From Paraburkholderia nodosa (GTDB lineage: Bacteria; Pseudomonadota; Gammaproteobacteria; Burkholderiales; Burkholderiaceae), in contig NZ_MCNV01000003.1 in the NCBI RefSeq assembly GCF_001718195.1, forward strand, positions 372,001 to 436,000: a stretch of DNA of 64,000 nucleotides. Reading direction: 5' to 3'. The first letter of the stretch is position 1. Each line of letters starts with the position of its first letter. The translations under genes were made by a program, and so were the position numbers. The notes beneath the pieces are model-generated. The model ran no database searches and was not told the origin of the DNA. It saw only the letters and a program-made list of their open reading frames with translations. This document shows positions 30,252-40,020 of the stretch, piece by piece.

Positions 30252-30572
30252 ATGATCAAGGTCAGCATCCTCTATCCCTATCGCGAGAACGGGCGTTTCG
30301 ACAGCGGGTACTACTGCACGCACCACATGCCGCTCGCGGCGAAGCTCTTCGGCGAATCGCTCAAGGGCTGGTCGGTCGACATCGGCATCAACGCCGGGCC
30401 GCCGGGCACGCCGCCGCCGTACGTCGCGGCCGGACACTTCCTGTTCGAGACGGTCGATGCGTTCTACGCGGTGTTTCAGCCGCATGCCGACACCCTCCTC
30501 GACGACATTCCCAACTACACCGACGGCGGAAATGGCACCATTCTGATCAGCGAGGTCAAGGTGTCCGTCTGA
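30252..30572 (+). CDS. EthD-domain protein
   Basis: 106 residues from the ATG at 30252. The ferredoxin-like dimeric alpha/beta barrel of the EthD family is indicated by IKVSILYPYRENGRFDSGYYCTHHMPLAAKLF (the conserved Y-Y-x-x-H-x-P-L pattern) and a C-terminal YTDGGNGTILISEV. EthD was first linked to ether degradation, but most members have unknown roles. Transcribed alone. The yggT-like gene starts 104 bases further on. Confidence 0.8.
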   Translation: MIKVSILYPYRENGRFDSGYYCTHHMPLAAKLFGESLKGWSVDIGINAGPPGTPPPYVAAGHFLFETVDAFYAVFQPHADTLLDDIPNYTDGGNGTILISEVKVSV

Positions 30573-30676
30573 CGTGCTCCGCGTGGTTGAACGGGGCGAA
30601 CGGAACCCCGACTGACCTTTTATCGGCAGCCACACGCCAAGCGCGCCGCCACCCACACAAGAAGGAAACAACACCG

Positions 30677-31240
30677 ATGTTCGGCGATATCGCCCGCTTT
30701 CTGCTCAATACGGTCTTCACGCTGTTCGGCGCCGCCCTGCTGCTGCGCGCCTGGCTCCAGTACGTGCGTGTGCCGCCGTACAACCCCGTGACCCATGCGA
30801 TTCAGCAGGTCACCAACTGGCTGGTGCTGCCGCTGCGGCACGTGATTCCCGGCGTGCGAGGCATCGACTGGGCGAGCGTGGTCGGCGCGCTGATCGCGGC
30901 CATTGCCTACGTGCTGCTGATGGTATGGATCGCAGGCGTGGACCCATTGGGTCTTTTGCCGACACTGCTGATCGTCGCGTTGCTCACGCTCGTGAAATGG
31001 GCGCTCAACCTGCTGATCTGGCTGACGATCCTGATGGCGCTGCTCTCCTGGCTCAATCCGCGCTCGGCGGCAATGCCCGTGCTGTTCCAGCTGACGGCGC
31101 CGTTCCTCAACCCGCTGCGCCGAATCCTGCCGAACCTGGGCGGCCTCGATCTCTCGCCGATTCTGCTCTTCGTGATCGTGCAGGTGCTGCTGATGATCGT
31201 CACCCGCGCGGCGGTTTCGCTCACGCTGTTCGGGATTTGA
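30677..31240 (+). CDS. YggT-family membrane protein
   Basis: 187-residue integral membrane protein containing two YggT repeats. Each has a helix pair around a motif like RAWLQYVRVPPYNPVTHAIQQVTNWLVLPLR (residues ~25-55) and LSWLNPRSAAMPVLFQLTAPFLNPLRRILP in the second half. YggT proteins are linked to osmotic tolerance and, in some bacteria, to cell division or organelle placement; function here is unknown. GAAGGAAAC precedes the ATG. A tRNA promoter follows. Confidence 0.88.
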   Translation: MFGDIARFLLNTVFTLFGAALLLRAWLQYVRVPPYNPVTHAIQQVTNWLVLPLRHVIPGVRGIDWASVVGALIAAIAYVLLMVWIAGVDPLGLLPTLLIVALLTLVKWALNLLIWLTILMALLSWLNPRSAAMPVLFQLTAPFLNPLRRILPNLGGLDLSPILLFVIVQVLLMIVTRAAVSLTLFGI

Positions 31241-31309
31241 GGATGCATCGGCAAACGGTCTGATGCATCCGGCGGCGCGCCTGGCGCGCCGCGTCGCTTG
31301 AGCGCGTCA

Positions 31310-31339
31310 TTGCGCAAGAAGGCCAAAAACGCGTAAAAT
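31310..31339 (+). promoter_or_regulatory. Promoter of tRNA-Gly(CCC)
   Basis: TTGCGC (31310-31315), 18-base spacer, TAAAAT (31334-31339), then the GC-rich discriminator usual for stable RNA genes. The tRNA begins 11 bases after the -10. Confidence 0.65.
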
Positions 31340-31349
31340 AGCGCGCTCT

Positions 31350-31424
31350 GCGGGCGTCGTATAATGGCCATTACCTCAGCTTCCCAAGCTGATGACGTGG
31401 GTTCGATTCCCATCGCCCGCTCCA
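31350..31424 (+). tRNA. tRNA-Gly (anticodon CCC)
   Basis: 75 bases with encoded CCA. Acceptor arms GCGGGCG (31350-31356) and CGCCCGC (31414-31420) pair fully. Anticodon stem TCAGC/GCTGA encloses TTCCCAA, giving CCC for GGG codons. The T arm contains GGTTCGATTCC. A single-copy gene here; no integrase or attachment repeat is nearby. Confidence 0.96.
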
Positions 31425-31958
31425 CGTCGGCTTACCGACCTCTCTTCGAGGCCTGGGCTTCCAGACAGCGCTCCTGCCGGGACACCCTCGGGACGCCAAG
31501 CCCGCCCGACCGGCACACGCCGGGCACGATCTGAATTCCTCCGTTGCACAATGCACTCCGGCGCTCCTCGGGCCTCCCCGCACGCGCCGCGAGCTGGTCC
31601 GCCGACACGTAGTTCGCACGACTTCGTCGTTTCAGCCGATTGAGGCACGGACCGTAGCCTCGCGAGGTACTGCCGCCCTCCTCAGCCGCCAGAGCCGTGC
31701 AAGCGCGCTGATATAATGCGCGACGGCTTCGGAGCCGCTGGGCTTCGAGCGCGCCGCGCCCGCCTGCCGGGCCCAAGGCCGTTGCCGATTCCGGCGAACG
31801 CGAAAGCGGCCAACGAGGCGTCCGGCCACGCCGGCCCGCGTAGCCTCCGGCACCGCGTCGCCGCGTATGGCCCGACATGCCTCGCACCGAGCCGAAGGCG
31901 CAGCCCGCCCCCATTATCGACAGCCGCGACATCCGCCGCTCTCATACCACCTGCGAAG
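31425..31958. other. Region between tRNA-Gly and trmB
   Basis: No gene supported. A TATAAT at 31712-31717 may be a -10 for trmB (leader ~235 nt), but no matching -35 lies 16-18 bases earlier. The rest is GC-rich without a terminator-like hairpin with a T run. Open reading on several frames here is a by-product of base composition. Confidence 0.4.
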
Positions 31959-32726
31959 ATGAATCACGATCCCAACGACGACGCCCGTCCCGACTCCACG
32001 CAGTCCGACGCACAAGACGCCGCCTCCGACACGAACGCGCACGGCGACGCGCTGCACCACCGCCGCATCCGCAGCTTCGTGACGCGCGCCGGCCGCGTCT
32101 CGACGGGCCAGCGCCGCGCGCTCGACGAACTGGGCCCGCGCTTCGTCGTGCCCTACGCGCCCGAAGCCGCCGACTGGGACGCCGTGTTTGAACGGCACGC
32201 ACCGCGCATTCTGGAGATCGGTTTCGGGATGGGCGCAAGCACAGCGGAAATCGCCGCCTTGCGCCGAGAGGACGACTTCCTCGGCGTCGAGGTCCACGAG
32301 CCTGGCGTTGGCGCGCTGCTCAAACTGATCGGCGAGCAGAATCTTGAGAACATCCGCATCATCCAGCACGACGCCGTGGAAGTGCTCGAGCACATGATCG
32401 CGCCGGCGAGCCTCGACGGCGTGCACATCTTCTTCCCCGATCCGTGGCACAAGGCGCGCCATCACAAGCGCCGCCTGATTCAGCCGAAGTTCGTCGCGCA
32501 TCTCGTCTCGCGCATGAAGCCGGGCGCGTACCTGCACTGCGCGACGGACTGGCAGAACTACGCCGAGCAGATGCTCGAAGTGCTCAGCGCGGAGCCCGCG
32601 CTCGAGAACACGGCCGCCGACTACGCGCCGCGCCCCGACTACCGCCCGGTGACGAAGTTCGAGCGCCGCGGCCTGCGGCTCGGTCACGGCGTGTGGGATC
32701 TCGTGTTCCGCCGCCGCGCGGACTAA
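31959..32726 (+). CDS. trmB: tRNA (guanine-N7)-methyltransferase
   Basis: Adds m7G46 to tRNA using S-adenosylmethionine. 255 residues from the ATG at 31959; the first ~40 are polar and variable. Motif I reads [12 protein letters not shown], then [11 protein letters not shown], and the family signature [19 protein letters not shown] sits in the middle. The end ([17 protein letters not shown]) is also typical. The ribosome site is weak. It is followed by the convergent uppP. Confidence 0.95.
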   Translation: MNHDPNDDARPDSTQSDAQDAASDTNAHGDALHHRRIRSFVTRAGRVSTGQRRALDELGPRFVVPYAPEAADWDAVFERHAPRILEIGFGMGASTAEIAALRREDDFLGVEVHEPGVGALLKLIGEQNLENIRIIQHDAVEVLEHMIAPASLDGVHIFFPDPWHKARHHKRRLIQPKFVAHLVSRMKPGAYLHCATDWQNYAEQMLEVLSAEPALENTAADYAPRPDYRPVTKFERRGLRLGHGVWDLVFRRRAD

Positions 32727-32783
32727 AACCGCAACCGCGAAGAAGAACGGGCGCCGTGATGTCACGCGGCGCCCGTTGCGTTT

Positions 32784-33638
32784 TCAGTCGTCCCAGCCTA
32801 GCCCGCCGCCATAACCGAACAGCAGGACCACGAGACCGAAAGCGATCCGGTACCAGGCGAAGGCGGTGAAATCGTGCGAAGCCACGAAGCGCAGGAGCCA
32901 GCGCACACACGCGAACGCGCTGACGAACGCTGCGACGAAGCCGATGCCGAAGAGCCCGAGCCAGTCCATGGAAAGCTCGTGCCAGCTCTTGTACAGCTCA
33001 TAAACGGTTGCGCCGAAGATCACGGGAATCGCAAGGAAAAACGAGAACTCGGTCGCGACGCGCCGCTCGAGGCCGAACAGCATCGCCCCGATGATGGTCG
33101 AGCCCGAACGCGACATGCCCGGAATCAGCGCGAAGCACTGCGCGCAGCCCACCTTGAAGGCGTCGAGCGGCGTGATCGCGTCAATCGAGTTCACGCGCGC
33201 GCCGCGCTGTTCGGCGACCGGCAGCCCCTTCGGGCCACGCAGGCGATTCTCGACCCCCAGGATGACGAGGCCGCCGCCAACAAGGGCGAACGCCACCGGC
33301 ACCGGCGCGAAGAGCACCGACTTGATCGTCTTTTCGAACATCAGACCGAGCACGACTGCCGGAATCGTGGCGACGATCACGTTGAGCGTGAAGCGCCGCG
33401 CGTCGGGCCGCGAGGGCAACCCTGTGACCACTTCGCCGATCTTGCGGCGGAACTCCCAGCACACGGCGAGAATCGCGCCAAACTGGATCACCACGTAGAA
33501 GGTCTTGGCATAGGCGCCGTCGAAATTGAGCAAGCTGCCGGCGACGATCAGATGCCCCGTGCTCGACACGGGCACAAACTCCGTCAGCCCTTCGACGATG
33601 CCGAGAATCAAGGCCTTGCAGGTCAACATCCAGTCCAT
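32784..33638 (-). CDS. uppP: Undecaprenyl-diphosphatase
   Basis: Inner-membrane enzyme (BacA family) that recycles undecaprenyl diphosphate to the monophosphate lipid carrier for peptidoglycan synthesis. 284 residues with about eight spans. Catalytic motifs are [15 protein letters not shown] near the N terminus and [14 protein letters not shown] in the second half. Overexpression confers bacitracin resistance in other species. Transcribed on its own, 93 bases after the DUF1439 gene on the same strand. Confidence 0.96.
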   Translation of the reverse strand: MDWMLTCKALILGIVEGLTEFVPVSSTGHLIVAGSLLNFDGAYAKTFYVVIQFGAILAVCWEFRRKIGEVVTGLPSRPDARRFTLNVIVATIPAVVLGLMFEKTIKSVLFAPVPVAFALVGGGLVILGVENRLRGPKGLPVAEQRGARVNSIDAITPLDAFKVGCAQCFALIPGMSRSGSTIIGAMLFGLERRVATEFSFFLAIPVIFGATVYELYKSWHELSMDWLGLFGIGFVAAFVSAFACVRWLLRFVASHDFTAFAWYRIAFGLVVLLFGYGGGLGWDD

Positions 33639-33731
33639 CCCTTTTATCCCTCTTCCTTGAGCGTGGGGGACGGCGCACGCCGCGCCACGCGACCGACAAC
33701 GGCCGCGTGCGCCGGACGGCGTCTCGTCGGC

Positions 33732-34319
33732 TTACTTCTCGACGATCTGCACGCGTATGCCGTTTGTAAGGATGGTGATTGTACCGGGTTCGTAGTTGAC
33801 GCCGGCAAATTGGAGCTGGTCGGGCTTGAACGTATAGACGGGGTAATTGTTGAGCAGCTGGGTGGCGACGAGCGCGGCGACCGCACTCACCTGCGGCGCG
33901 TAGGCGGCGGCGTTGCCCGCCATGTCGACGCCATCCACCGAAGGCGAGCGCAGCACCACGGCGCGGCTCGTGCTGTCGTACGCGAGTTCGCTCGACACCG
34001 TGAACGCACCGCTCACCGGTTGCTGCATCAACGGGCTTTCGAGGTGTGCGTCGAGGCGCACGGCCACGCGATTGCGATCGGGCTGCAGCGTGACCACCGG
34101 GTTCGTGAGCGAGACGTCGAAGATCTGCTGCATCGAGCGGTGATAGGGAAACTTGCGCTGCACCGCATCCTGCACCTGCTGCTGTGAGAACGTGTAGTGA
34201 TCGGGAATGAACGGGAAGATCCCCGTCGCACACGCGCCGAGCGACATCGCCGTACCCGCCGCAGCGCAGGCTGAGAACAGGAAGGCGCGCCGGGAAACGC
34301 GCGTTGCGGTGTGGGCCAT
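33732..34319 (-). CDS. DUF1439 (YceB-like) exported lipoprotein
   Basis: 195 residues. The amino end has twin arginines and a hydrophobic stretch (SRRAFLFSACAAAGTAMSLGAC) ending in a lipobox-like LGAC, so export as a lipoprotein (possibly via Tat) is likely. The mature part is the DUF1439 domain (YTFSQQQVQDAVQRKFPY..., VRLDAHLESP). This domain resembles lipid-binding TULIP-type folds in YceB, but the function is unknown. Upstream of uppP, possibly co-transcribed. Confidence 0.82.
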   Translation of the reverse strand: MAHTATRVSRRAFLFSACAAAGTAMSLGACATGIFPFIPDHYTFSQQQVQDAVQRKFPYHRSMQQIFDVSLTNPVVTLQPDRNRVAVRLDAHLESPLMQQPVSGAFTVSSELAYDSTSRAVVLRSPSVDGVDMAGNAAAYAPQVSAVAALVATQLLNNYPVYTFKPDQLQFAGVNYEPGTITILTNGIRVQIVEK

Positions 34320-34399
34320 GCGAAATCTCCTTGTTGGGCCGGGACTGGCGCGCCGTCATTCTGGCGCATGGCTGCCGACCGACGCAGTTTGCGCCGGGT

Positions 34400-34717
34400 T
34401 CAGCGCGCGGCTGGCGCTTGTGGCTCGGTTTGCGGCTGGGTTTGCGCCTCGAGACGCGTGAGCCAGAACATGGCTTCCTCGCGCGACTCGCCGCACATCT
34501 CGAGCTGCGGCTGCAGCCCCGAGCAGCACGCCGGCCGCAACGGCGAGCCGAAGATCATGCAGCGCAGGTCCTCGCCGAGTTGAACACAGCGCACGCCGGC
34601 CGGCTTGCCTTCAGGCATGCCCGGAATCGGGCTCGTAATGGACGGCGCGATGCAGCACGCGCCGCAACCGGGACGGCAGGCGTGCACTGAGGCATCGGCG
34701 GGAAAATCGGTACTCAC
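34400..34717 (-). CDS. YkgJ-family cysteine-cluster protein
   Basis: 105 residues. The CxxCxxCC-like cluster (CRPGCGACC) and further Cys (GVRCVQL, LRCMIF, RPACCSG) define the YkgJ/FliB zinc- or iron-sulfur-binding family of unknown role. The GTG at 34717 (AGGA eight bases upstream) is preferred; an ATG at 34774 is in frame but lacks a ribosome site. The last ~20 residues are Gln/Pro rich. Divergent from hemN. Confidence 0.75.
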   Translation of the reverse strand: MSTDFPADASVHACRPGCGACCIAPSITSPIPGMPEGKPAGVRCVQLGEDLRCMIFGSPLRPACCSGLQPQLEMCGESREEAMFWLTRLEAQTQPQTEPQAPAAR

Positions 34718-34939
34718 TTCGGTTTCCTGGAACGCTGACAAATCGTGTCCGCGCGGCAGCGGACCAGACGGCATTGTGCCATCGCTCGCGTGCGACCTTT
34801 TTACACAATCGCTTCTTCCTACGCGCTCGTACACTTCGTCCATCTGGCGCTGTAGGACAAGGGACAGGCCACCTGTGCGCGGCGTTCCGCGGCACCGAAC
34901 GCTGCCCACCCGTGCGCCGCCCTTCCCAGTGAGCTTTGC

Positions 34940-36325
34940 ATGAGCGACGCCGACCTGCTCTTTCGCCCCGACCTGCTTGCCAAATACGGCGCCAACGGCC
35001 CGCGCTACACGTCCTACCCCACCGCCCTGCAGTTCCGCGACGACTTCGATCCCGCCGACTACCGGCGCGCGGCGGCCGATCCGGGCGCGAGCGAAACCGA
35101 TCTCTCGCTGTACTTCCACATCCCGTTCTGCGACACCGTCTGTTTCTATTGCGGCTGCAACAAGGTCATCACGAAGAACCGCGGCCGCGCGAAACCGTAT
35201 CTCGCGCAGATGATCCGCGAAGTGCAGTTGCAGGCCGCGCTCTTCGACACGAAGCGCCCCGTTTCGCAGCTGCATTGGGGCGGCGGCACGCCCACTTTTC
35301 TCTCGCTGGACGAAATGAGCACGCTCATGGCCGCCACGCGCGAACACTTCGCGCTGCAGCCCGACGACGCCGGCGAATACTCGATCGAGATCGACCCGCG
35401 CGAAGCCACGGCGCAGACCATTGCGCATCTGCGTTCGCTCGGCTTCAACCGGCTGAGCCTGGGCGTTCAGGACTTCGATCCGGTCGTGCAGAAGGCGGTC
35501 AACCGCATGCAGCCGCTCGAACTGACCGTCGACGTCATGAACGCCGCGCGCGCGAACGGCTTCGAGTCGATCAGCGTCGATCTGATCTACGGCTTGCCGT
35601 ACCAGAACGTCAAAGCATTCGGCCGCACGCTCGAGACGATGCTGCTGCTCGCGCCCGATCGCATCTCGGTGTTCGGCTACGCGCACATGCCGCATCTCTT
35701 CAAGATGCAGCGCCAGATGGACGAAGCCACCTTGCCCACGCCTGCGGAGCGCATGGCGCTGCTCAGGCTCGTGATCGAGCAGCTCACCGAGGCGGGCTAC
35801 GTCTACATCGGCATGGACCATTTCGCACTGCCCACCGACGAACTCGCGCGCGCCCAGGCGCAGCGCACGCTGCACCGCAATTTCCAGGGCTACAGCACGC
35901 GCGCCGACTGCGATCTGATCGGCTTCGGCGCCTCGGCCATCGGCAAGGTCGGCGACGTCTACGCGCAGAACGCGAAGGATCTGATCGGCTACGGTGCGGC
36001 CATCGGCGCGGGCAAGCTCGCGACTGCGAAAGGCGTGCGCCTCACCGCCGACGACCGTCTGCGCCGCGACATCATCACGGAACTCATGTGCAATCTCGAA
36101 CTGCGCTACGACGAGTTCGAGGCTGCCTACGGCATTCGTTTTCCGGCGACTTTTGCGACCGAACTCGAACGCCTGCGCGAGTTCGAACGCGACGGGCTCG
36201 TTGTGCGCAGCGCCGACCGCCTCGAGGTGCTGTCCGCTGGACGCATGCTGGTGCGCAATATTGCGATGGTGTTTGACCGCTACCTTGGCGCACAGCAGCC
36301 CGAGCGGTTCTCGCGGACGATTTGA
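34940..36325 (+). CDS. hemN: Oxygen-independent coproporphyrinogen III dehydrogenase
   Basis: Radical-SAM enzyme converting coproporphyrinogen III to protoporphyrinogen IX without oxygen. 461 residues, full HemN length. The N terminus [12 protein letters not shown] and the 4Fe-4S motif Cys64, Cys68, Cys71 ([12 protein letters not shown]) separate true HemN from HemW-like proteins. Also GGGTPTFLS (SAM binding) and [10 protein letters not shown] saw no FNR/Anr box (TTGAT-N4-ATCAA) in the upstream 165 bases. With hemL it is the second tetrapyrrole gene in the window, but they are far apart. Confidence 0.95.
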   Translation: MSDADLLFRPDLLAKYGANGPRYTSYPTALQFRDDFDPADYRRAAADPGASETDLSLYFHIPFCDTVCFYCGCNKVITKNRGRAKPYLAQMIREVQLQAALFDTKRPVSQLHWGGGTPTFLSLDEMSTLMAATREHFALQPDDAGEYSIEIDPREATAQTIAHLRSLGFNRLSLGVQDFDPVVQKAVNRMQPLELTVDVMNAARANGFESISVDLIYGLPYQNVKAFGRTLETMLLLAPDRISVFGYAHMPHLFKMQRQMDEATLPTPAERMALLRLVIEQLTEAGYVYIGMDHFALPTDELARAQAQRTLHRNFQGYSTRADCDLIGFGASAIGKVGDVYAQNAKDLIGYGAAIGAGKLATAKGVRLTADDRLRRDIITELMCNLELRYDEFEAAYGIRFPATFATELERLREFERDGLVVRSADRLEVLSAGRMLVRNIAMVFDRYLGAQQPERFSRTI

Positions 36326-36346
36326 CGGCTTTCCGGCGCCGCACAG

Positions 36347-36375
36347 TTGCCTGGGCGGGCGATTTGCGTCATAAT
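36347..36375 (+). promoter_or_regulatory. Promoter of tRNA-Leu(CAA)
   Basis: TTGCCT (36347-36352), 17-base spacer, CATAAT (36370-36375). The mature tRNA begins about 60 bases downstream, implying a short 5' leader for RNase P. Confidence 0.5.
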
Positions 36376-36435
36376 CACCGGCTACTTCGAGCGCTTGCAT
36401 GTTTGCTCGAGTGCGAGAAACTCGCAAAAACACAC

Positions 36436-36520
36436 GCCTCGGTGGTGAAATTGGTAGACGCGCCGGACTCAAAATCCGGTTCCGAAAGGAGTGCCGGTTC
36501 GATTCCGGCCCGAGGCACCA
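36436..36520 (+). tRNA. tRNA-Leu (anticodon CAA)
   Basis: 85 bases with a class II variable arm and encoded CCA. Acceptor GCCTCGG (36436-36442) pairs with CCGAGGC (36510-36516). Anticodon stem CCGGA/TCCGG encloses CTCAAAA, giving CAA for TTG codons. Variable arm TTCCGAAAGGAG and T arm GCCGGTTCGATTCCGGC are clear. No integrase gene follows. Confidence 0.96.
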
Positions 36521-36554
36521 GAATGCTTTCCGGCAATGGCCGCCGGAGTCCTGA

Positions 36555-36588
36555 AACCCGCGAAAGCTCGACGCTTCGCGGGTTTTTT
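36555..36588 (+). terminator. Intrinsic terminator after tRNA-Leu
   Basis: AACCCGCGAA...TTCGCGGGTT with a loop of ten bases, followed by six T. 35 bases after the tRNA. Confidence 0.85.
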
Positions 36589-36716
36589 GTTGCCGGTCCG
36601 AATCCAGCACACCCTTCTTTGGACGAAGATCAAGCGTCCTGCGGATGCCGCGCGGCGTGCCGCGCCCCGCTGCTATCGTTGTCGATGTTATTGAGATAGC
36701 AAACCGGGAGCGCACA

Positions 36717-36938
36717 ATGGACCGCATTTTCATGACGCGAGAGGAAGCCATTCGCATCCTCATCGAGGCCCACGAGTCCGTCTCGGGACGCGCCGCCGCC
36801 ACGTTGATCCGCTCGAGCGCAGACAGATCCGCAAGGCTCGAAGCGCTGGACCGGCTGCTGCTCGACGTGCGCGCGGGCCGCGTCGATGAATTTCGCACCT
36901 GGCCAGAGGACAGCACCTGCGTCTCGATCACTGACTGA
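36717..36938 (+). CDS. Small hypothetical protein (73 residues)
   Basis: Not recognised. The ATG at 36717 has GGGAG seven bases upstream. The sequence is acidic-basic helical ([20 protein letters not shown]..., [20 protein letters not shown]) with no membrane segment, signal or Cys cluster. It probably folds as a small helical bundle. Stands alone between tRNA-Leu and the convergent poxB. Confidence 0.6.
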   Translation: MDRIFMTREEAIRILIEAHESVSGRAAATLIRSSADRSARLEALDRLLLDVRAGRVDEFRTWPEDSTCVSITD

Positions 36939-36959
36939 CGCAGGTCTGTCGCACGAACC

Positions 36960-38678
36960 TCAGCGCAAATTCGTCTGCGCCAGCTCCACCACTTCGTCTC
37001 CGCGCCCGCTCAGCACCGCACGCAACATGTAGAGGCTGAACCCTTTCGCCTGCGCCCACTGCAGCTTCGGCGGCATGGCCAGTTCGTGCTTCGTCGTCAC
37101 CACGTCGACGAGCGCCGGCCCTGCGTGAGAGAACGCCGCGCGCAACGCCTCATCGAGCGCTTCGGACGTCTCCACGCGCACGCTGAAAAGTCCCGCGCCT
37201 TGCGCGATATCCGCGAAGTTGGTGGCCGCCAGATCGGTGCCAGTCTCCACGTAGCCGCCGGCCTTCATCTCCATGGCGACGAAACCGAGCGAGCTATTAT
37301 TCAGGACAACGATCTTGATCGGCAGATCGAGCTGACGCGCCGTGAGAATGTCGCCGAGCAGCATCGAAAGACCGCCGTCGCCGGAGAGCGAGACGACCTG
37401 GCGCCCGGCGTGGGCTGCCTGCGCGCCGAGCGCCTGCGGCATGGCGTTCGCCATCGAGCCATGGTTGAACGAGCCGTGCAGGCGGCGCCGGCCATTCATC
37501 GTCAGATAGCGCGCGGCCCAGAGCGTGGGCGTGCCAACGTCGACCGCGAAGATTGCATCGTCCTCGGCGAGCGCGTCGAGACGCGCCACCACATACTGCG
37601 GATGCAGCGGCTTGCCCGCGGCCGCCGGGCGCGCAAGTTCGTCGAGTCCCTTGCGCGCGTTCGCGTAGTGCTCGCGCGCATGCTCGATAAAGCGCCGGTC
37701 GGTCTTGCGCGTGAGCTTCGGCGTGAGCGCGCGCAATGTTTCGCGTACGTCGCCGATGAGTCCGAGCGTGAGCGGCGCGCGTTTGCCGAGCGCGGCCGCG
37801 TCGCGGTCGATCTGCACGATATTCGCATGCTGCGGATAGAAGTTGCGATACGGGAAGTCGGTGCCGAGCATGACGAGCGTGTCGCACGACATCATCGCGT
37901 GGTAGCCCGAGCTGAAGCCGATTAGCCCGGTCATGCCCACGTCGAATGGGTTGTCCCATTCGACGTACTGCTTGCCGCGCAGCGCATGCACCGTCGGCGC
38001 GCCGAGCGCGTCCGCGAAAGCCACCACTTCGTCGTGCGAGCCCTTGCAGCCGCTGCCGCACAGCAGCGTCACCGCTTCGGAGCGATTGAGCAGTTCGGCG
38101 AGCCGGTCGATATCCGCCGACGAAGGCAAGGTCGCCGGGCGCGCCGCCTGAGCCCATGCGGGCTCTTCGTCGGACGCGTCCAGAAGCGCCACGTCGCCGG
38201 GCAGCACGATCACGGCGACGCCCTTCTGGTCGATCGCGGTGCGCAGCGCGGTGTCGAGCACGCGCGGAAACTGCGAGGCGTTCGTCACCAGCTCCACGTA
38301 GTGGCTGCACTCGCGGAACAGTTCGGTCGGGTGCGTCTCCTGAAAATAGCCGAGGCCGATTTCCGTCGAGGGGATGTGCGCCGCGATCGCGAGCACCGGC
38401 GAGCGGTTGCGATGGCAGTCGTAGAGACCGTTGATGAGATGCAGATTGCCAGGCCCGCAACTGCCCGCGCACACCGCGAGCCGGCCGGTTGCCGCCGCTT
38501 CGGCACCCGCCGCGAAGGCGGCGACTTCCTCGTGCCGCGTGTGCATCCAGCGGATCGTGCCGAGCTTGCGCAGGCTCGCCGACAGCCCGTTCAGGCTGTC
38601 GCCGGTCACGCCCCAGATACGCTCGATGCCGACTGCCTCGAGCGTTTTCGCCAGATGATCCGCTATTGTCTTCGCCAT
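36960..38678 (-). CDS. poxB: Pyruvate dehydrogenase (ubiquinone), PoxB-type
   Basis: Thiamine diphosphate flavoenzyme that oxidises pyruvate to acetate and CO2, passing electrons to ubiquinone at the membrane. 572 residues from the ATG at 38678 (GGAG six bases away), the same length as E. coli PoxB. Visible: [10 protein letters not shown], catalytic Glu in [24 protein letters not shown] and the ThDP motif [15 protein letters not shown]...NN. The C-terminal membrane-activating helix region is less conserved. The related acetolactate synthase-like enzymes are the main alternative, but PoxB fits best. Confidence 0.9.
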   Translation of the reverse strand: MAKTIADHLAKTLEAVGIERIWGVTGDSLNGLSASLRKLGTIRWMHTRHEEVAAFAAGAEAAATGRLAVCAGSCGPGNLHLINGLYDCHRNRSPVLAIAAHIPSTEIGLGYFQETHPTELFRECSHYVELVTNASQFPRVLDTALRTAIDQKGVAVIVLPGDVALLDASDEEPAWAQAARPATLPSSADIDRLAELLNRSEAVTLLCGSGCKGSHDEVVAFADALGAPTVHALRGKQYVEWDNPFDVGMTGLIGFSSGYHAMMSCDTLVMLGTDFPYRNFYPQHANIVQIDRDAAALGKRAPLTLGLIGDVRETLRALTPKLTRKTDRRFIEHAREHYANARKGLDELARPAAAGKPLHPQYVVARLDALAEDDAIFAVDVGTPTLWAARYLTMNGRRRLHGSFNHGSMANAMPQALGAQAAHAGRQVVSLSGDGGLSMLLGDILTARQLDLPIKIVVLNNSSLGFVAMEMKAGGYVETGTDLAATNFADIAQGAGLFSVRVETSEALDEALRAAFSHAGPALVDVVTTKHELAMPPKLQWAQAKGFSLYMLRAVLSGRGDEVVELAQTNLR

Positions 38679-38934
38679 GGTGTTCTCCACGTGAGCCGAA
38701 TGGCGCAGCGCGCGCTCCGAGACCGGGCGCTGCGCGAGAAGAAAATTGGGGGGGCAATTTCGTACGTGTCCAGGCGGTGCGAGCCGGCCGGACCTGCCGA
38801 TACCTTGCGCTACGTTACGCCATCCGCCCGAAAAGCGCGGTCAAGCCGTGCGAAGCGGACAGGCGGCGGGCACGGCGGCGTTGACCACGTCGCCGCGGAT
38901 AAAATAGCCGGCTCTACGCTGTCAGCCGTCCGTC

Positions 38935-39642
38935 ATGAATCTCGAAAGCATCCTCTTCACTCAGGGTTTCGGCTCACGCCGCCAATGCCGCGCGCTCATC
39001 GCCGACGCGCGGGTCGCCGTCGCGGGCGAGCCCTGCAACGACCCCCTCGCAACGTTCGACACGGCAGGCCTCGTCTTCAGCGTGGACGGCACGCCGTGGC
39101 CGTTTCACGAGCGCGCCTACCTTGCGCTCAACAAGCCCGCGGGCTATGAGTGCTCGCGCGATCCGCAGCATCACCTGAGCGTGTTTCATTTGCTGCCGCC
39201 GCAGTTCGGAGAGCGCAACGTGCAGTGCGTGGGCCGCCTCGATCAGGATACGACCGGCCTCCTGCTGCTTTCCGACGATGGCCAGTTCGTCCACGCCTTC
39301 ACGTCGCCCAAGCGCAAGGTGCCGAAGGTCTACGTGGCGAGCACGCGCCATCCGCTCGACGAGGTCCAGCTCAATGCCCTGCGTGCAGGCGTGCTGCTGC
39401 ACGGCGAGCGCGAGCCGATTGCCGCCGTCGCCGCCTGCGCACGTTCAGATCACGAGCTGGAGTTGACCGTGCTCGAAGGCAAATATCATCAGGTCAAACG
39501 GATGGTGGCCGCGGCCGGCAACCGCGTCGAGGCGCTCCACCGCGAGCGCATTGGCGGCTTTTCCCTGCCCGCCGGTCTGGCGCCGGGCGCCTGGCAATGG
39601 CTCGACGCCGCGGCGCTCGACGCGTTGCGCAACAACGGGTAA
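38935..39642 (+). CDS. rsuA: 16S rRNA pseudouridine(516) synthase
   Basis: 235 residues. An N-terminal S4 RNA-binding domain (LESILFTQGFGSRRQCRALIADARVAV) is followed by the RsuA/RluB/E/F catalytic domain. The catalytic Asp lies in GRLDQDTTGLLLLSDDG, with LNKPAGYECSRD before it and EGKYHQVKRMVAAAGNRVEALHR after it. RsuA is favoured over RluE/F by its overall arrangement. No clear ribosome site. A weak terminator follows. Confidence 0.9.
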   Translation: MNLESILFTQGFGSRRQCRALIADARVAVAGEPCNDPLATFDTAGLVFSVDGTPWPFHERAYLALNKPAGYECSRDPQHHLSVFHLLPPQFGERNVQCVGRLDQDTTGLLLLSDDGQFVHAFTSPKRKVPKVYVASTRHPLDEVQLNALRAGVLLHGEREPIAAVAACARSDHELELTVLEGKYHQVKRMVAAAGNRVEALHRERIGGFSLPAGLAPGAWQWLDAAALDALRNNG

Positions 39643-39690
39643 ACCACCACTGGGCGGCGCGGGCGGCCGCCGCTCAGTGGGTTGACGCAC

Positions 39691-39717
39691 CGATGCTTGC
39701 AAACAGGCATCGTTTTC
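39691..39717 (+). terminator. Weak terminator after rsuA
   Basis: CGATGC-TTGCAAACAG-GCATCG followed by TTTT. Short stem, so only moderately convincing. A GC-rich imperfect hairpin (39646-39683) precedes it. Confidence 0.45.
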
Positions 39718-39797
39718 GCCGCGCCGCAGCATGTCCTTGCCGGGCTTCCGCCCTATACTCGTCTCAAGAACGATTACAAGTTGCAAGGAGGGGCATC

Positions 39798-39986
39798 ATG
39801 ATCATCAACGGCTCATTCGAAATCTCATTCGTGTTGATGGCCTTCATGGCGCTAGGGGCGGTTCTGATTGGTGGCCTGCTCGCGTCGATGCATATGCGAC
39901 ATCAGTATCATCCGAACCTCATCGGGGCGCTCATCGGAGCGCTATTGTGCTTCCTCCTGCTCGAAGCGCTGCCGGCCATCACGTGA
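39798..39986 (+). CDS. Small two-helix membrane protein (62 residues)
   Basis: Not recognised. The ATG at 39798 has an excellent AAGGAGGGG. The peptide has two hydrophobic helices (ISFVLMAFMALGAVLIGGLLAS and LIGALIGALLCFLLLEALPAI) joined by a polar MHMRHQYHPN turn. It is an integral inner-membrane hairpin. Small proteins of this form often modulate larger membrane complexes; no partner is evident here. Confidence 0.65.
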   Translation: MIINGSFEISFVLMAFMALGAVLIGGLLASMHMRHQYHPNLIGALIGALLCFLLLEALPAIT

Positions 39987-40020
39987 ACGGCACGCTTTGC
40001 GCCGCGCCGCCCGCCCGGAG

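Noticed and set aside
30907..31425. Minus-strand frame beginning MGIEPTSSAWEAE-like
   Set aside because: This is the well-known false protein produced by reading a tRNA-Gly gene backwards; it overlaps tRNA-Gly(CCC) and the yggT-like gene.
34720..34939. Possible FNR/Anr box ahead of hemN
   Set aside because: No TTGAT-N4-ATCAA-like sequence was found.
34400..36931. 843-codon minus-strand frame
   Set aside because: Only its last ~105 codons (from 34717) form a real gene (YkgJ family). The rest is antisense to hemN and tRNA-Leu.
36436..36960. Possible integration site at tRNA-Leu
   Set aside because: No integrase, no repeat of the tRNA 3' end and no change in gene character downstream.
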